A stretch of DNA of 64,000 nt from Mycobacterium paraterrae (GTDB lineage Bacteria > Actinomycetota > Actinomycetes > Mycobacteriales > Mycobacteriaceae), in the NCBI RefSeq assembly GCF_022430545.2, contig NZ_CP092488.2, positions 806,001 to 870,000 on the forward strand. Direction: 5' to 3'. Every line of letters begins with the position of its first letter. Position 1 is the first letter of the stretch. Positions 43,041 through 51,402 of the stretch are shown here, piece after piece. Under the pieces are notes generated by a model, which was not told where the DNA came from, did no database searches, and worked only from the letters and a program-made list of their open reading frames with translations. Both the position numbers and the translations under genes were made by a program.

Positions 43041-43478
43041 TCAGGCCGGGGCGAACACCGTCACAAATTTCCGCAGTGACTCGTTGATGTCAGTCTTCAG
43101 CGCGGCGGCGACGATCATGCCGATCGGCCCGAACAACGCCGGTCCGCCCAGGTGCACGTCGAAGCTGACCACCGACTGATCGCCGTTGGGTTTGACCTTG
43201 GCCAACAACTTCACCTTGACGCCACCGACGCCGACCCCGTTGAGAGTCATGGACTCCGGCGGTTTGTAATGCACGATCGTCCAGCTGATGCGGTTGGGCA
43301 TGCCCTTGACTTCGACGATCGACTCGATCACCGTGCCCTTCTCCAGCGTGTCGGGCAGCTTGCTGCGCCACACCCGGTGGATGGTCAGCCACTCCTTGAA
43401 GCGGGACAGGTCGGATGCGGCCTCCCAGGCTTGCTCGGGCGACAGCGGGACATCGATGGATCCGGAAAGCTTTGCCAT
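43041..43478 (-). CDS. Rv0910-like toxin, SRPBCC/polyketide-cyclase fold
   Basis: 145 residues of the SRPBCC fold: GSIDVPLSPEQAWEAASDL at the N-terminus, then VEVKGMPNRISWTIVHYKP, a Gly-rich strand pair and a long C-terminal helix. The homologue Rv0910 is described as the toxin of the Rv0909-Rv0910 pair. Here it lies 12 nt after the stop of the small antitoxin gene at 43491, in the same operon order. Confidence 0.75.
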   Translation of the reverse strand: MAKLSGSIDVPLSPEQAWEAASDLSRFKEWLTIHRVWRSKLPDTLEKGTVIESIVEVKGMPNRISWTIVHYKPPESMTLNGVGVGGVKVKLLAKVKPNGDQSVVSFDVHLGGPALFGPIGMIVAAALKTDINESLRKFVTVFAPA

Positions 43479-43490
43479 AGTTCGCTTCTG

Positions 43491-43667
43491 CTACTCGCCC
43501 TTGTCTTTCAACGCGTTCTTCGCTGCCTCTTGCGCCTGGTCGACGACGCCGGCGAACTTGCCGTCGGTCTTCTCGTCGACGAAGTCACCCGCCTTCTCGA
43601 TCGCCGAATTCACCGTGTCGGCGTTCTGGGCCAGCAGATCCTTCGCCTTGTCCAGGAATCCCATCAT
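43491..43667 (-). CDS. Small antitoxin, Rv0909-like
   Basis: Only 58 residues: a GFLDKAKDLLAQNAD start, then VDEKTDGKFAGVVDQAQEAA. This is the pattern of the short MT0933/Rv0909-type antitoxin family: Lys/Asp-rich helices around a DEKTxGK segment. The ATG at 43667 has an AAGGA ribosome-binding site; a second ATG follows directly. It precedes the Rv0910-like toxin and probably forms a complex with it. Confidence 0.8.
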   Translation of the reverse strand: MMGFLDKAKDLLAQNADTVNSAIEKAGDFVDEKTDGKFAGVVDQAQEAAKNALKDKGE

Positions 43668-43686
43668 GTGTCCTTTTCTTCGGGTA

Positions 43687-44811
43687 TTACGGGGATTCGT
43701 CGAGCCGCCACCACGGCTCGAATTCTATTGCGTCCGTGGGTTCTACGCGCCCACCCGGCTTGGGTACCGCGACCTTGACGTGCGCGGCGTCCGCAGCCGT
43801 GAGCAATCGCTCGATGGGCTCGGCCCAGGGGTGCGGCGCCAACCGGAAGGTGCACCAGTGGATCGGCACCAACAGCCCGCCGTTGACGTCCAGGTGCGCC
43901 CGAACCGCGTCCTCGGGATTCATGTGAATGTCGGGCCACTGCTTGTTGTAGGCGCCGACCGGCATCAGGGTGACGTCGAAAGGCCCATGTTCAGAACCGA
44001 TTTCGGCAAAGCTCTTGGTATAGCCGGTGTCGCCGCCGAAGAATGCGCGGTGCGCCGGGCCGATGATTGCCCATGACGCCCACAGTGTGTTGTTGCGGTT
44101 GAGGAAGCGGCCGGAGAAATGACGAGCCGGCGTGCAGATCAGGGTGAGCTCGTCGATCTGGGTGCGCTCGTTCCAGTCGAGTTCGACGATGCGGTCGTCG
44201 GGGATGCCCCACTCGCGCAGGTGTGATCCGACGCCGAGCGGAACGACGAACGGGGCCCACTGGCTGCGGGCCAGCCCGATGATCGTGTCGATGTCCAGGT
44301 GGTCGTAGTGGTCGTGGCTGACCACGATCGCGTCCAGCGCGGGCAACGACTCGAGCGGCACTGGCGGCGGGTGCATACGACCCGGCCCGATCACGTCCGA
44401 GGGCGAACAGCGTTGGCTCCACACCGGGTCGGTGAGCACTCGGTAGCCGTCGATCTCCAGGAGCGCGGTCGAGTGACCGAACCAGCTGACCGCGACGCGG
44501 CCTGCCGGAGCGTCGAAGGTGCGGGGCTCGGGAGTGATCAGCGGGATATCGACGGCGGGCCGTGCCGCGGCGCGACCAGTGATCAACTCCCACAGGATGT
44601 TGCGCTGTTCCTCGGTGTCGAGATTGAACGAGGCCGGCTCGAGGTTGACGAACACACCGTCACGGAAGTTCGGTGAGCGCTCGGCAACACCGCGAATGTC
44701 GGCCGGCTGGGCACCGAGCGCAGCAGGAGTGCCGTGCAAAGCTCGCAGCACCCACCCGCCAGTGGCGAGCGAGACCGTCCCCACTGCCAGTCGCAGCGCC
44801 CCGCGCAGCAT
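43687..44811 (-). CDS. Metallo-beta-lactamase-fold hydrolase (NAPE-PLD-like)
   Basis: 374 residues. An N-terminal hydrophobic segment (RLAVGTVSLATGGWVLRAL) may be a membrane anchor. The zinc motif VVSHDHYDHLDID is H-x-H-x-D-H, with further ligands in TPARHFSGRF and FGGDTGYTKSF. The family includes N-acylphosphatidylethanolamine phospholipase D; the substrate here is unknown. It matches the position of Rv0906 beside echA6. Its start is 4 nt from the echA6 stop, so they are co-transcribed. Confidence 0.82.
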   Translation of the reverse strand: MLRGALRLAVGTVSLATGGWVLRALHGTPAALGAQPADIRGVAERSPNFRDGVFVNLEPASFNLDTEEQRNILWELITGRAAARPAVDIPLITPEPRTFDAPAGRVAVSWFGHSTALLEIDGYRVLTDPVWSQRCSPSDVIGPGRMHPPPVPLESLPALDAIVVSHDHYDHLDIDTIIGLARSQWAPFVVPLGVGSHLREWGIPDDRIVELDWNERTQIDELTLICTPARHFSGRFLNRNNTLWASWAIIGPAHRAFFGGDTGYTKSFAEIGSEHGPFDVTLMPVGAYNKQWPDIHMNPEDAVRAHLDVNGGLLVPIHWCTFRLAPHPWAEPIERLLTAADAAHVKVAVPKPGGRVEPTDAIEFEPWWRLDESP

Positions 44812-44815
44812 CCGA

Positions 44816-45547
44816 TTAGGCTCCCCGGAACTTAGGCGGCCGCTTCTCTACCCGCGCGACCTGAGCTTCGATCACGTCCTGACTACCCCATGCCTTGTCG
44901 AACAATTCCTTCTGCACCGGTGACGGTTCCTCGATCGAGCCGTCGTCGTTGAGCACGCGCTTGGCGTGCTGCAGGGCCAGTGGTGCCAGACCGGCGATCT
45001 CGGCCGCCCACGCCTGCGCGTCGGCCAAAGTCCCGATCCGGTTGGCCATCCCGGTCTGCAGGGCCGTCTCGGCGCTCAACTTCTCCGCAGTCAGCAGCAT
45101 CGCCCGGGCGCGGCCATGGCCCACCAGCGACGACAGTCGGTGAATGCTCCAGTTGTCCAGCGCCAAACCGTATTTCGACGTCGGGAACTGGAAAAACGCC
45201 TCGGGCGCGACCACGCGAAGGTCGCACTGCATCGCCAGCTGCAGCCCCGCGCCGATCGCCGGACCGTTGATCGCGCCGACCACCGGGAGCGGCGCGGCGT
45301 CGAGCGCCTTGTGCAATTCGATCAGGCGGTCGGGATAGTCCGCGGCGAACGCGTCACCGCTGAGGTCGGCGCCGGCGCAGAACACCGTGCCCTGCCCGGT
45401 GAGCACGACAGCACGGACGTCGTCACCTGCGGCCTTCTCGATGGCCTCACGCAATTCCTCGACGAGCTGAGAATTGAGCGCATTGCGCCGTTCGGGGCGC
45501 TGCAATTCAATGGTCAGCACGTTGTCGACGCGGGTAACACCTATCAC
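44816..45547 (-). CDS. echA6: Enoyl-CoA hydratase-like EchA6
   Basis: 243 residues, the length of M. tuberculosis EchA6. Crotonase landmarks are RRNALNSQLVEEL, FCAGADLSG and AINGPAIGAGLQLAMQCDLRV. In the usual catalytic Glu region it has FQFPTSKYGLALDNWSI, so no Glu is present; EchA6 is known as a non-catalytic fatty acyl-CoA binder linked to mycolic acid supply. It is first in a minus operon with the metallo-hydrolase. Confidence 0.85.
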   Translation of the reverse strand: MIGVTRVDNVLTIELQRPERRNALNSQLVEELREAIEKAAGDDVRAVVLTGQGTVFCAGADLSGDAFAADYPDRLIELHKALDAAPLPVVGAINGPAIGAGLQLAMQCDLRVVAPEAFFQFPTSKYGLALDNWSIHRLSSLVGHGRARAMLLTAEKLSAETALQTGMANRIGTLADAQAWAAEIAGLAPLALQHAKRVLNDDGSIEEPSPVQKELFDKAWGSQDVIEAQVARVEKRPPKFRGA

Positions 45548-45704
45548 GGGCGCCGCTCCTCCTCATTGGCGCCGCTCCAGCGGCGCATAGCACGGTCGTC
45601 GGCGCGAATCACGACGCTAAGCCTATTAGCCTTCGGAAAGCCTGCCGAATCGGCGGTAGCCGAGACGTTCCCTTGGACGGACAGACCTGACAGGATGCTT
45701 CCCC

Positions 45705-47306
45705 GTGACGAGGCCCAACTTCCTGGTGATTGTGGCGGACGACCTCGGGTTCTCCGACATCGGCGCTTTCGGTGGCGAGATCGAGACGCCGAACCTGGAC
45801 CGACTGGCTCACGCGGGAATCCGGTTCACCGACTTCCATTCCGCACCGGCCTGCTCCCCCACCCGGTCGATGTTGCTGACCGGAACCGATCACCACATCG
45901 CCGGCATCGGCACCATGCTGGAGGTCACGCCGCCCGGCTTCACGCCTCCACCGGGCTACGAGGGTTACCTCAACGACCGGGTCGTCGCGCTGCCGGAATT
46001 GCTGCGTGACGCGGGCTACCACACGTTGATGGCGGGCAAGTGGCATCTCGGCAATACCCTCGACCGGACGCCCTCAGCCCGCGGCTTCGACCGAAGCTTT
46101 GCGTTATTGCCCGGCGGCGCAAGCCATTACGGGGTCGTGCCCGGTGACCTGCTGCCCGCCATGTCGCGGTACGCCGAAGACGGCCAGTTCGTCTCCGTCG
46201 GCGAGGACTTCTATTCGTCGGACTTCTACGCCGACACCCTGCTGCGGTATCTGGGTGAGCGCCCGCACGACGACGACCGGTCGTTTTTCGCCTACCTGCC
46301 CTTCCAGGCCCCGCACTGGCCGCTGCAGGCGCCCGCGGACACCATCGCCAAATACCGCGGCCGCTACGACGCCGGCCCGGACGCGCTGCGCGACGAGCGG
46401 CTGGCCGCGCTCAAGCGGCTCGGACTGTGCCCGCCCGACGTCGTTCCTCACCCGGTGGTGCCCGACAGCGAACCAGAGTGGGACGAGATGACCGCCGACC
46501 AGCGGGCCCTGTCGGCGCGGGCCATGGAGGTCTACGCCGCCATGGTCGACCGGATGGACTACAACATCGGCAAGGTGGTCGACTACCTGAGCCAGACCGG
46601 CGAGCTCGACAACACCGTGGTGATCTTCATGTCCGACAACGGTGCCGAGGGTGCGATCGTCGAGGCGATGCCGATCCTCGGTGGTGCGATCGCCGGCGAA
46701 ATCGAGCGGAACCTGGACAACAGCCTCGACAACATCGGTGCCCCCGACTCGTTCATGTGGTACGGACCGCGCTGGGCACAGGCCGCGACGGCGCCGTCCC
46801 GGCTGCACAAAGCGTTCACCACTGAAGGCGGGATCCGTGTGGTCGGCTTCGCGACCTGGCCGGGCTTCGACCGGCAGCAACAGATCGGCACCGCGTTCAG
46901 CACCGTCATGGACGTCGCCCCCACCGTCCTCGAACTGGCCGGGGTCACCCACCCGGGAACCGAATACCGCGGCCGCGAGATCGCCCCGATGCGCGGACGG
47001 TCGCTGGTGCCGTACCTGTCGGGCGAGTCCGAGTCGGTGCATGACGACGCGGTGGGAACCGGATGGGAGTTGTTCGGCCGCAGGGCGATTCGGCAGGGTA
47101 ACTGGAAGGCCGTGCACCTTCCCCAGCCGTACGGCTCGGGGGACTGGCAGCTCTACGACCTCGCCGGTGATCCCGGCGAAATCGACGATCTCGCGGCCTC
47201 TCACCCCGACAAGCTCGCCGAATTGCTGCGCCTGTGGGATCGCTACGTCGACGAGACCGGTGTCGTCCTGGACCCCCTCACGTTCTTCGAGGCAGCAGCG
47301 GAGTGA
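45705..47306 (+). CDS. Type I sulfatase (arylsulfatase-like)
   Basis: 533 residues. The metal-binding start FLVIVADDLGFSDIGAFGG and the formylglycine motif ACSPTRSMLLTG (Cys in C-x-P-T-R) are present, and GKWHLG near 110. It needs a formylglycine-generating enzyme, not seen in the window. It cleaves sulfate esters; the substrate is unknown. The GTG start follows an AGGAT ribosome-binding site. The stop overlaps the accD3 start (GTGA), so the two are coupled, although echA6 and accD3 are adjacent in M. tuberculosis (recalled). Confidence 0.85.
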   Translation: MTRPNFLVIVADDLGFSDIGAFGGEIETPNLDRLAHAGIRFTDFHSAPACSPTRSMLLTGTDHHIAGIGTMLEVTPPGFTPPPGYEGYLNDRVVALPELLRDAGYHTLMAGKWHLGNTLDRTPSARGFDRSFALLPGGASHYGVVPGDLLPAMSRYAEDGQFVSVGEDFYSSDFYADTLLRYLGERPHDDDRSFFAYLPFQAPHWPLQAPADTIAKYRGRYDAGPDALRDERLAALKRLGLCPPDVVPHPVVPDSEPEWDEMTADQRALSARAMEVYAAMVDRMDYNIGKVVDYLSQTGELDNTVVIFMSDNGAEGAIVEAMPILGGAIAGEIERNLDNSLDNIGAPDSFMWYGPRWAQAATAPSRLHKAFTTEGGIRVVGFATWPGFDRQQQIGTAFSTVMDVAPTVLELAGVTHPGTEYRGREIAPMRGRSLVPYLSGESESVHDDAVGTGWELFGRRAIRQGNWKAVHLPQPYGSGDWQLYDLAGDPGEIDDLAASHPDKLAELLRLWDRYVDETGVVLDPLTFFEAAAE

Positions 47307-48787
47307 AGCGGATCGGGACCGACCAGCTGCGCGAGGCCATACTCGACGACGGTTCCTTCGTCAGCTGGGACACCGAGCCGCTGGCGATCCCGACGAGTGA
47401 AACGTATTCGCGTGAGCTGACCGACGCACACGCCCGCAGTGGCTACGACGAATCGGTGCTGACCGGCGAGGGCCGCGTGTTCGGCCGTCGCGTGGCGGTC
47501 GTGGTCTGCGAGTTCGACTTCCTGGCCGGATCGATCGGGGTCGCCGCCGCCGAACGGATCACCGTCGCGATCCAGCGCGCAACCGCCGAACGGCTGCCCC
47601 TGCTGGCGTCCCCGTGCTCGGGCGGTACGCGCATGCAGGAAGGCACGGTCGCCTTTCTGCAGATGGTCAAGATCGCCGCGGCCGTCACCCTGCACAAGCA
47701 GGCCCACTTCCCGTACCTGGTCTATCTCCGACACCCGACCACCGGTGGGGTGTTCGCGTCCTGGGGCTCACTCGGCCACCTCACCTTCGCGCAGCCGGGC
47801 GCGCTGATCGGCTTCCTCGGCCCCCGGGTCTACGAGCAGTTGTACGGCGAGCCGTTCCCAACCGGCGTGCAAACCGCAGAGAACCTGGAGCGTCACGGCG
47901 TGATCGACGCCGTCGTGCCGCTGGAGGGGCTGCGCGACATCGTCGACCGGGCGCTCACCGTCGTCGCCGACGAGCCGGGCTCGGCACCGCAGCGGCCACT
48001 CGCAGAACCATTACCCGACATCCCGGCCTGGGACTCGGTGCTGGCGTCGCGGCGGCCGGACCGGCCCGGCATCCAGCACCTGCTGCGCCACGGATGCACC
48101 GACCAGGTGCTGCTGTCGAGGAACGAGCAGGGCGAGGCCGCGACGATGCTGCTGGCGCTGGCCCGGTTCGACGATCAGCCCGCGGTCCTACTCGGCCAGC
48201 AGCGCGTCACCGGCGGGCTGGTCGGGCCCGCCGCGCTGCGCGAAGCCCGCCGCGGCATGATGCTGGCCGCCGGTCTGCGGCTGCCGCTGGTGCTGGTGAT
48301 CGACACCGCCGGTCCAGCACTGTCGGCCGAGGCCGAGGAGGGCGGGCTGGCCGGCGAGATCGCGCACTGCTTGGCCGAACTGGTCACCCTCGACACCCCG
48401 ACCGTCTCGGTGCTGCTCGGCCAGGGCAGCGGCGGCCCGGCGCTGGCGATGGTGCCCGCCGACCGGGTGCTGGCGGCGCTGCACGGCTGGCTGGCGCCGC
48501 TGCCACCCGAGGGCGCCAGCGCCATCGTCTACCGCGACACCGACCACGCGCCCGAACTGTCTGCGGCGCAAGGGATCCGATCGGTCGATCTGCTGGCCTC
48601 GGGGATCGTCGACGCCGTGGTCCCCGAGCATCCCGACGCCGCCGACGAACCGGTCGAGTTCTCCACCCGACTGTCCGCCGCGATCGCCGTCGAGCTGGCC
48701 GCACTGCGCGGCCTGCCGGACTCCGCGCGAACGGCGGCCCGCCTGCGGCGCTATCGCGACATCGGACTGCCTTCAGCCTCCCGGTAG
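47303..48787 (+). CDS. accD3: Carboxyltransferase subunit AccD3
   Basis: 494 residues, the length of M. tuberculosis AccD3. Two crotonase-fold carboxyltransferase halves: the N half with SPCSGGTRMQEGTVAFLQM and TTGGVFASWGSLGHL, the C half with PLVLVIDTAGPALSAEAEEGG and LGQGSGGPALAMVPADR. It would transfer carboxyl from biotin to an acyl-CoA; its exact partner is unclear. The GTG start is coupled to the sulfatase. The end overlaps the tetR gene by 15 bp. Confidence 0.85.
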   Translation: MKRIGTDQLREAILDDGSFVSWDTEPLAIPTSETYSRELTDAHARSGYDESVLTGEGRVFGRRVAVVVCEFDFLAGSIGVAAAERITVAIQRATAERLPLLASPCSGGTRMQEGTVAFLQMVKIAAAVTLHKQAHFPYLVYLRHPTTGGVFASWGSLGHLTFAQPGALIGFLGPRVYEQLYGEPFPTGVQTAENLERHGVIDAVVPLEGLRDIVDRALTVVADEPGSAPQRPLAEPLPDIPAWDSVLASRRPDRPGIQHLLRHGCTDQVLLSRNEQGEAATMLLALARFDDQPAVLLGQQRVTGGLVGPAALREARRGMMLAAGLRLPLVLVIDTAGPALSAEAEEGGLAGEIAHCLAELVTLDTPTVSVLLGQGSGGPALAMVPADRVLAALHGWLAPLPPEGASAIVYRDTDHAPELSAAQGIRSVDLLASGIVDAVVPEHPDAADEPVEFSTRLSAAIAVELAALRGLPDSARTAARLRRYRDIGLPSASR

Positions 48788-49324
48788 TCCGAGGTAGCGC
48801 TGAATCGTGGGGGCCAGCCAGTCGACGATCTCCTCACGGCTCATGGCGACGACAGGGGGAAGCTGCAATACGAAGCGGCATAAGGCCAAACCGAGTATTT
48901 GGGTGGCGATCAGGCCCGATCGCGTCAACGACTCCTCGGCCGGTATTAGTAGGGCAACCTGTGGCTGCAGCTGGCTCGAGAAGATGTGCTGCATCCGTTG
49001 CGCGGCTTCGGCGTTGGTGGCGCTGGAGCGCAGCAGGATCACCAGCGCCTCATCGCCCTCCCATCGCTCGAGGAAATGGCCGACCAGCGTGCGGCCCACC
49101 TGGGCGGGATCCAGGGCGGTGACATCGGGAAACCTCAGGTCGAATTCCGCTGCGGCGGCGAACAGCTGGTCCTTGTTACCGAAGTAACGCATCACCATCG
49201 ACGGGTCGATCCCGGCGTCGGCCGCAATCGCGCGAATCGTGGCGGCTTGGAATCCGGCCGTGCTGAAACGCTCACGGGCCGCCGCCAGGATCGCCGCCTT
49301 GGTGTCCTCGGAACTCCTCCGCAT
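48773..49324 (-). CDS. TetR-family regulator
   Basis: 183 residues. The N-terminal HTH (ATIRAIAADAGIDPSMVMRYFGNK) is typical of TetR; the C-terminal part is a helical ligand domain. It is divergent from the FAD monooxygenase, and palindromic CAAC-N4-GTTG sites lie between them, so it probably represses both itself and the monooxygenase until an aromatic or xenobiotic ligand binds (inference). Confidence 0.85.
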   Translation of the reverse strand: MRRSSEDTKAAILAAARERFSTAGFQAATIRAIAADAGIDPSMVMRYFGNKDQLFAAAAEFDLRFPDVTALDPAQVGRTLVGHFLERWEGDEALVILLRSSATNAEAAQRMQHIFSSQLQPQVALLIPAEESLTRSGLIATQILGLALCRFVLQLPPVVAMSREEIVDWLAPTIQRYLGLPGG

Positions 49325-49340
49325 GCCAACAACTGTAGGC

Positions 49341-49404
49341 CAACAACTGTTGACAGAATCTTCGGATCAGCGCACGATGTCACCAGCGATGCCAACAAGC
49401 GTTG
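49341..49404. promoter_or_regulatory. Two CAAC-N4-GTTG operators with embedded promoter
   Basis: Perfect sites at 49341-49352 and 49393-49404, with the same flanks (CC before, AC after), are 52 bp apart, five helical turns. An imperfect copy sits at 49327-49338. A TTGACA -35 (49350-49355) overlaps the first site, with a weak CACGAT 17 bp later; the second site is just before the GGAGG ribosome-binding site. This fits TetR repression of both genes. Confidence 0.6.
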
Positions 49405-49425
49405 ACTTTGGAGATGGAGGATCCC

Positions 49426-50565
49426 ATGAACGACGTCGATGTTCTCGTCGTCGGCGCCGGCCCGACAGGCTTGGCGCTGGCCACCGCCCTGATCTCGAAC
49501 GACGTGCAGGTGGCCCTCGTCGATCGGCAGCCCGCCGCGGCCCACACCTCGCGCGCCGCGGCGGTCAACGCCCGCACCCTCGAGGTGCTCGAACGGGTCG
49601 ACGTGTCGCGGCGATTGGTCAAGGCGGGACTCGTGTCCCCTCGGTTCACCGTCAGGCAGGGAGCGCGGATCCTGATGCCGGTCGATTTCACCGGGCTGCC
49701 GACCGCCTATCCGTACACGCTGATGATCTCGCAGGCTGACACCGAGGCGATGCTCGCCGAGCGACTCACCGAACTCGGCGGCGCCGTACTGCGCCCCAAG
49801 GAGCTGATCGGGCTTGCACAGGACCGCGACGGCGTCACGGCCACCTTCGCCGACGGCGACACCGTCCGGGCACGGTATGTGGTCGGTTGCGACGGCGGCC
49901 ACAGCACGGTTCGCGAGCGGGCTGGAATCGGGTTCGCCGGAAGCGAATACGCCGAGTCGTTCGCGCTGGCCGACGTCCGGCTGGCCGGTGAAGTGCCCGA
50001 CGACGAAGTGATCTTGTTCTATGCGATGAACGGCCTGACGGTGCTCGCGCCGCTGCCAGGACGGATCCATCGCATCGTGGCGCCCAGCGCGAACGCTCCG
50101 GAGGTGCCGTCGCTCGAGTTCGTCCAGGGCGTCCTCGACGCCCGGGGCTTCGGGCCCGGGCGGACCGTCGCGACCGAGCTGGTGTGGGGATCGCGCTTCC
50201 GCATCCATCACCGAGTGGCCGACACCTTCCGACGCGGACGTGTGCTGTTGGCCGGCGACGCCGCGCACGTGCACAGCCCCGCCGGCGGACAAGGCATGAA
50301 CCTCGGCATCCAGGACGCCATGGCACTGAACGACGCGCTGGTTGAGGCTCTTCGCGGTGAATCGGACAACGTCCTGGACGTCTACAGCGCCGGCCGACGG
50401 CCGATAGCCCAGCAGGTGCTGGCGACGACGGGACGGCTGACCAGGTTGTCCACCATGCCCAGGGCGGTTCGGCCGGTGCGCAATGTCGCCATGCGGATCG
50501 CAGCCCACATTCCGCCGGTACGCACCCAACTGGCCTGGCGGCTGTCGGGTTTGGTCTACCGCTGA
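49426..50565 (+). CDS. Class A FAD-dependent aromatic monooxygenase
   Basis: 379 residues. The FAD motif VLVVGAGPTGLALA is at the start, DG motif VGCDGGHSTVRERAG near 155, and GD motif LLAGDAAHVHSPAGGQGMN near 275. The fold is that of p-hydroxybenzoate hydroxylase-type enzymes; the phenolic-type substrate is unknown. The ATG at 49426 has GGAGG upstream. The divergent TetR gene is probably its repressor. Confidence 0.85.
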   Translation: MNDVDVLVVGAGPTGLALATALISNDVQVALVDRQPAAAHTSRAAAVNARTLEVLERVDVSRRLVKAGLVSPRFTVRQGARILMPVDFTGLPTAYPYTLMISQADTEAMLAERLTELGGAVLRPKELIGLAQDRDGVTATFADGDTVRARYVVGCDGGHSTVRERAGIGFAGSEYAESFALADVRLAGEVPDDEVILFYAMNGLTVLAPLPGRIHRIVAPSANAPEVPSLEFVQGVLDARGFGPGRTVATELVWGSRFRIHHRVADTFRRGRVLLAGDAAHVHSPAGGQGMNLGIQDAMALNDALVEALRGESDNVLDVYSAGRRPIAQQVLATTGRLTRLSTMPRAVRPVRNVAMRIAAHIPPVRTQLAWRLSGLVYR

Positions 50566-50678
50566 TAGAGCGGGGCGGATCAACGCTTCACATTTTGCGG
50601 CGAGACTGCTACCACCGGAGCCCGGCACCCGGCGGTTCCCGTCAGGGCTCCCACAGCTAAGGGCGGTAATCAGGCATC

Positions 50679-51389
50679 ATGGGCGGCATGGACGCTGGTG
50701 GGACCTCGCCTCGGGTTTTGGTTGTCGACGACGACTCTGACGTGCTCGCCTCGCTGGAGCGCGGTCTGCGGTTGTCCGGTTTCGAAGTCTCGACCGCGGT
50801 CGACGGCGCCGAAGCGCTGCGCAGCGCCACCGAAACCCGGCCGGATGCGATCGTGCTCGACATCAACATGCCGGTGCTCGACGGTGTGAGCGTGGTGACC
50901 GCGCTGCGGGCCATGGACAACGACGTGCCGGTCTGCGTGCTGTCGGCGCGTAGCTCGGTCGACGATCGGGTGGCCGGTTTGGAGGCCGGCGCCGACGACT
51001 ATCTGGTCAAGCCGTTCGTGCTGGCCGAGCTGGTGGCGCGGGTGCGCGCGCTGCTGCGCCGGAAGGGCTCGACCCCGTCGACGTCGTCGGAGACGATCAC
51101 CGTCGGGCCGCTGGAGGTCGACATCCCGGGCCGCCGCGCCCGGGTCAACGGCGTCGACGTCGACCTGACCAAGCGGGAGTTCGACCTGCTGGCCGTTCTG
51201 GCCGAGCACAAAACCGCGGTGCTGTCGCGCGCACAGCTGCTGGAGTTGGTGTGGGGCTACGACTTCGCCGCCGACACCAACGTCGTCGATGTGTTCATCG
51301 GCTACTTGCGCCGCAAGCTCGAGGCGGGCGGCGGCCCCCGCCTGCTGCACACCGTCCGCGGCGTGGGATTCGTACTGCGTATGCAGTGA
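50679..51389 (+). CDS. prrA: Response regulator PrrA
   Basis: 236 residues. The receiver domain has acidic VDDDSDV, phospho-acceptor Asp61 in VLDINMP, and Lys in VKPF. The C-terminal winged helix of the OmpR type has LTKREFDLLAVLAEH and NVVDVFIGYLRRKL. The sequence is nearly the same as M. tuberculosis PrrA as I recall it. It is activated by PrrB, encoded 13 bp downstream. ATGs at 50679 and 50688 both fit. Confidence 0.95.
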   Translation: MGGMDAGGTSPRVLVVDDDSDVLASLERGLRLSGFEVSTAVDGAEALRSATETRPDAIVLDINMPVLDGVSVVTALRAMDNDVPVCVLSARSSVDDRVAGLEAGADDYLVKPFVLAELVARVRALLRRKGSTPSTSSETITVGPLEVDIPGRRARVNGVDVDLTKREFDLLAVLAEHKTAVLSRAQLLELVWGYDFAADTNVVDVFIGYLRRKLEAGGGPRLLHTVRGVGFVLRMQ

Positions 51390-51402
51390 CGGGAGACCAG
51401 CA

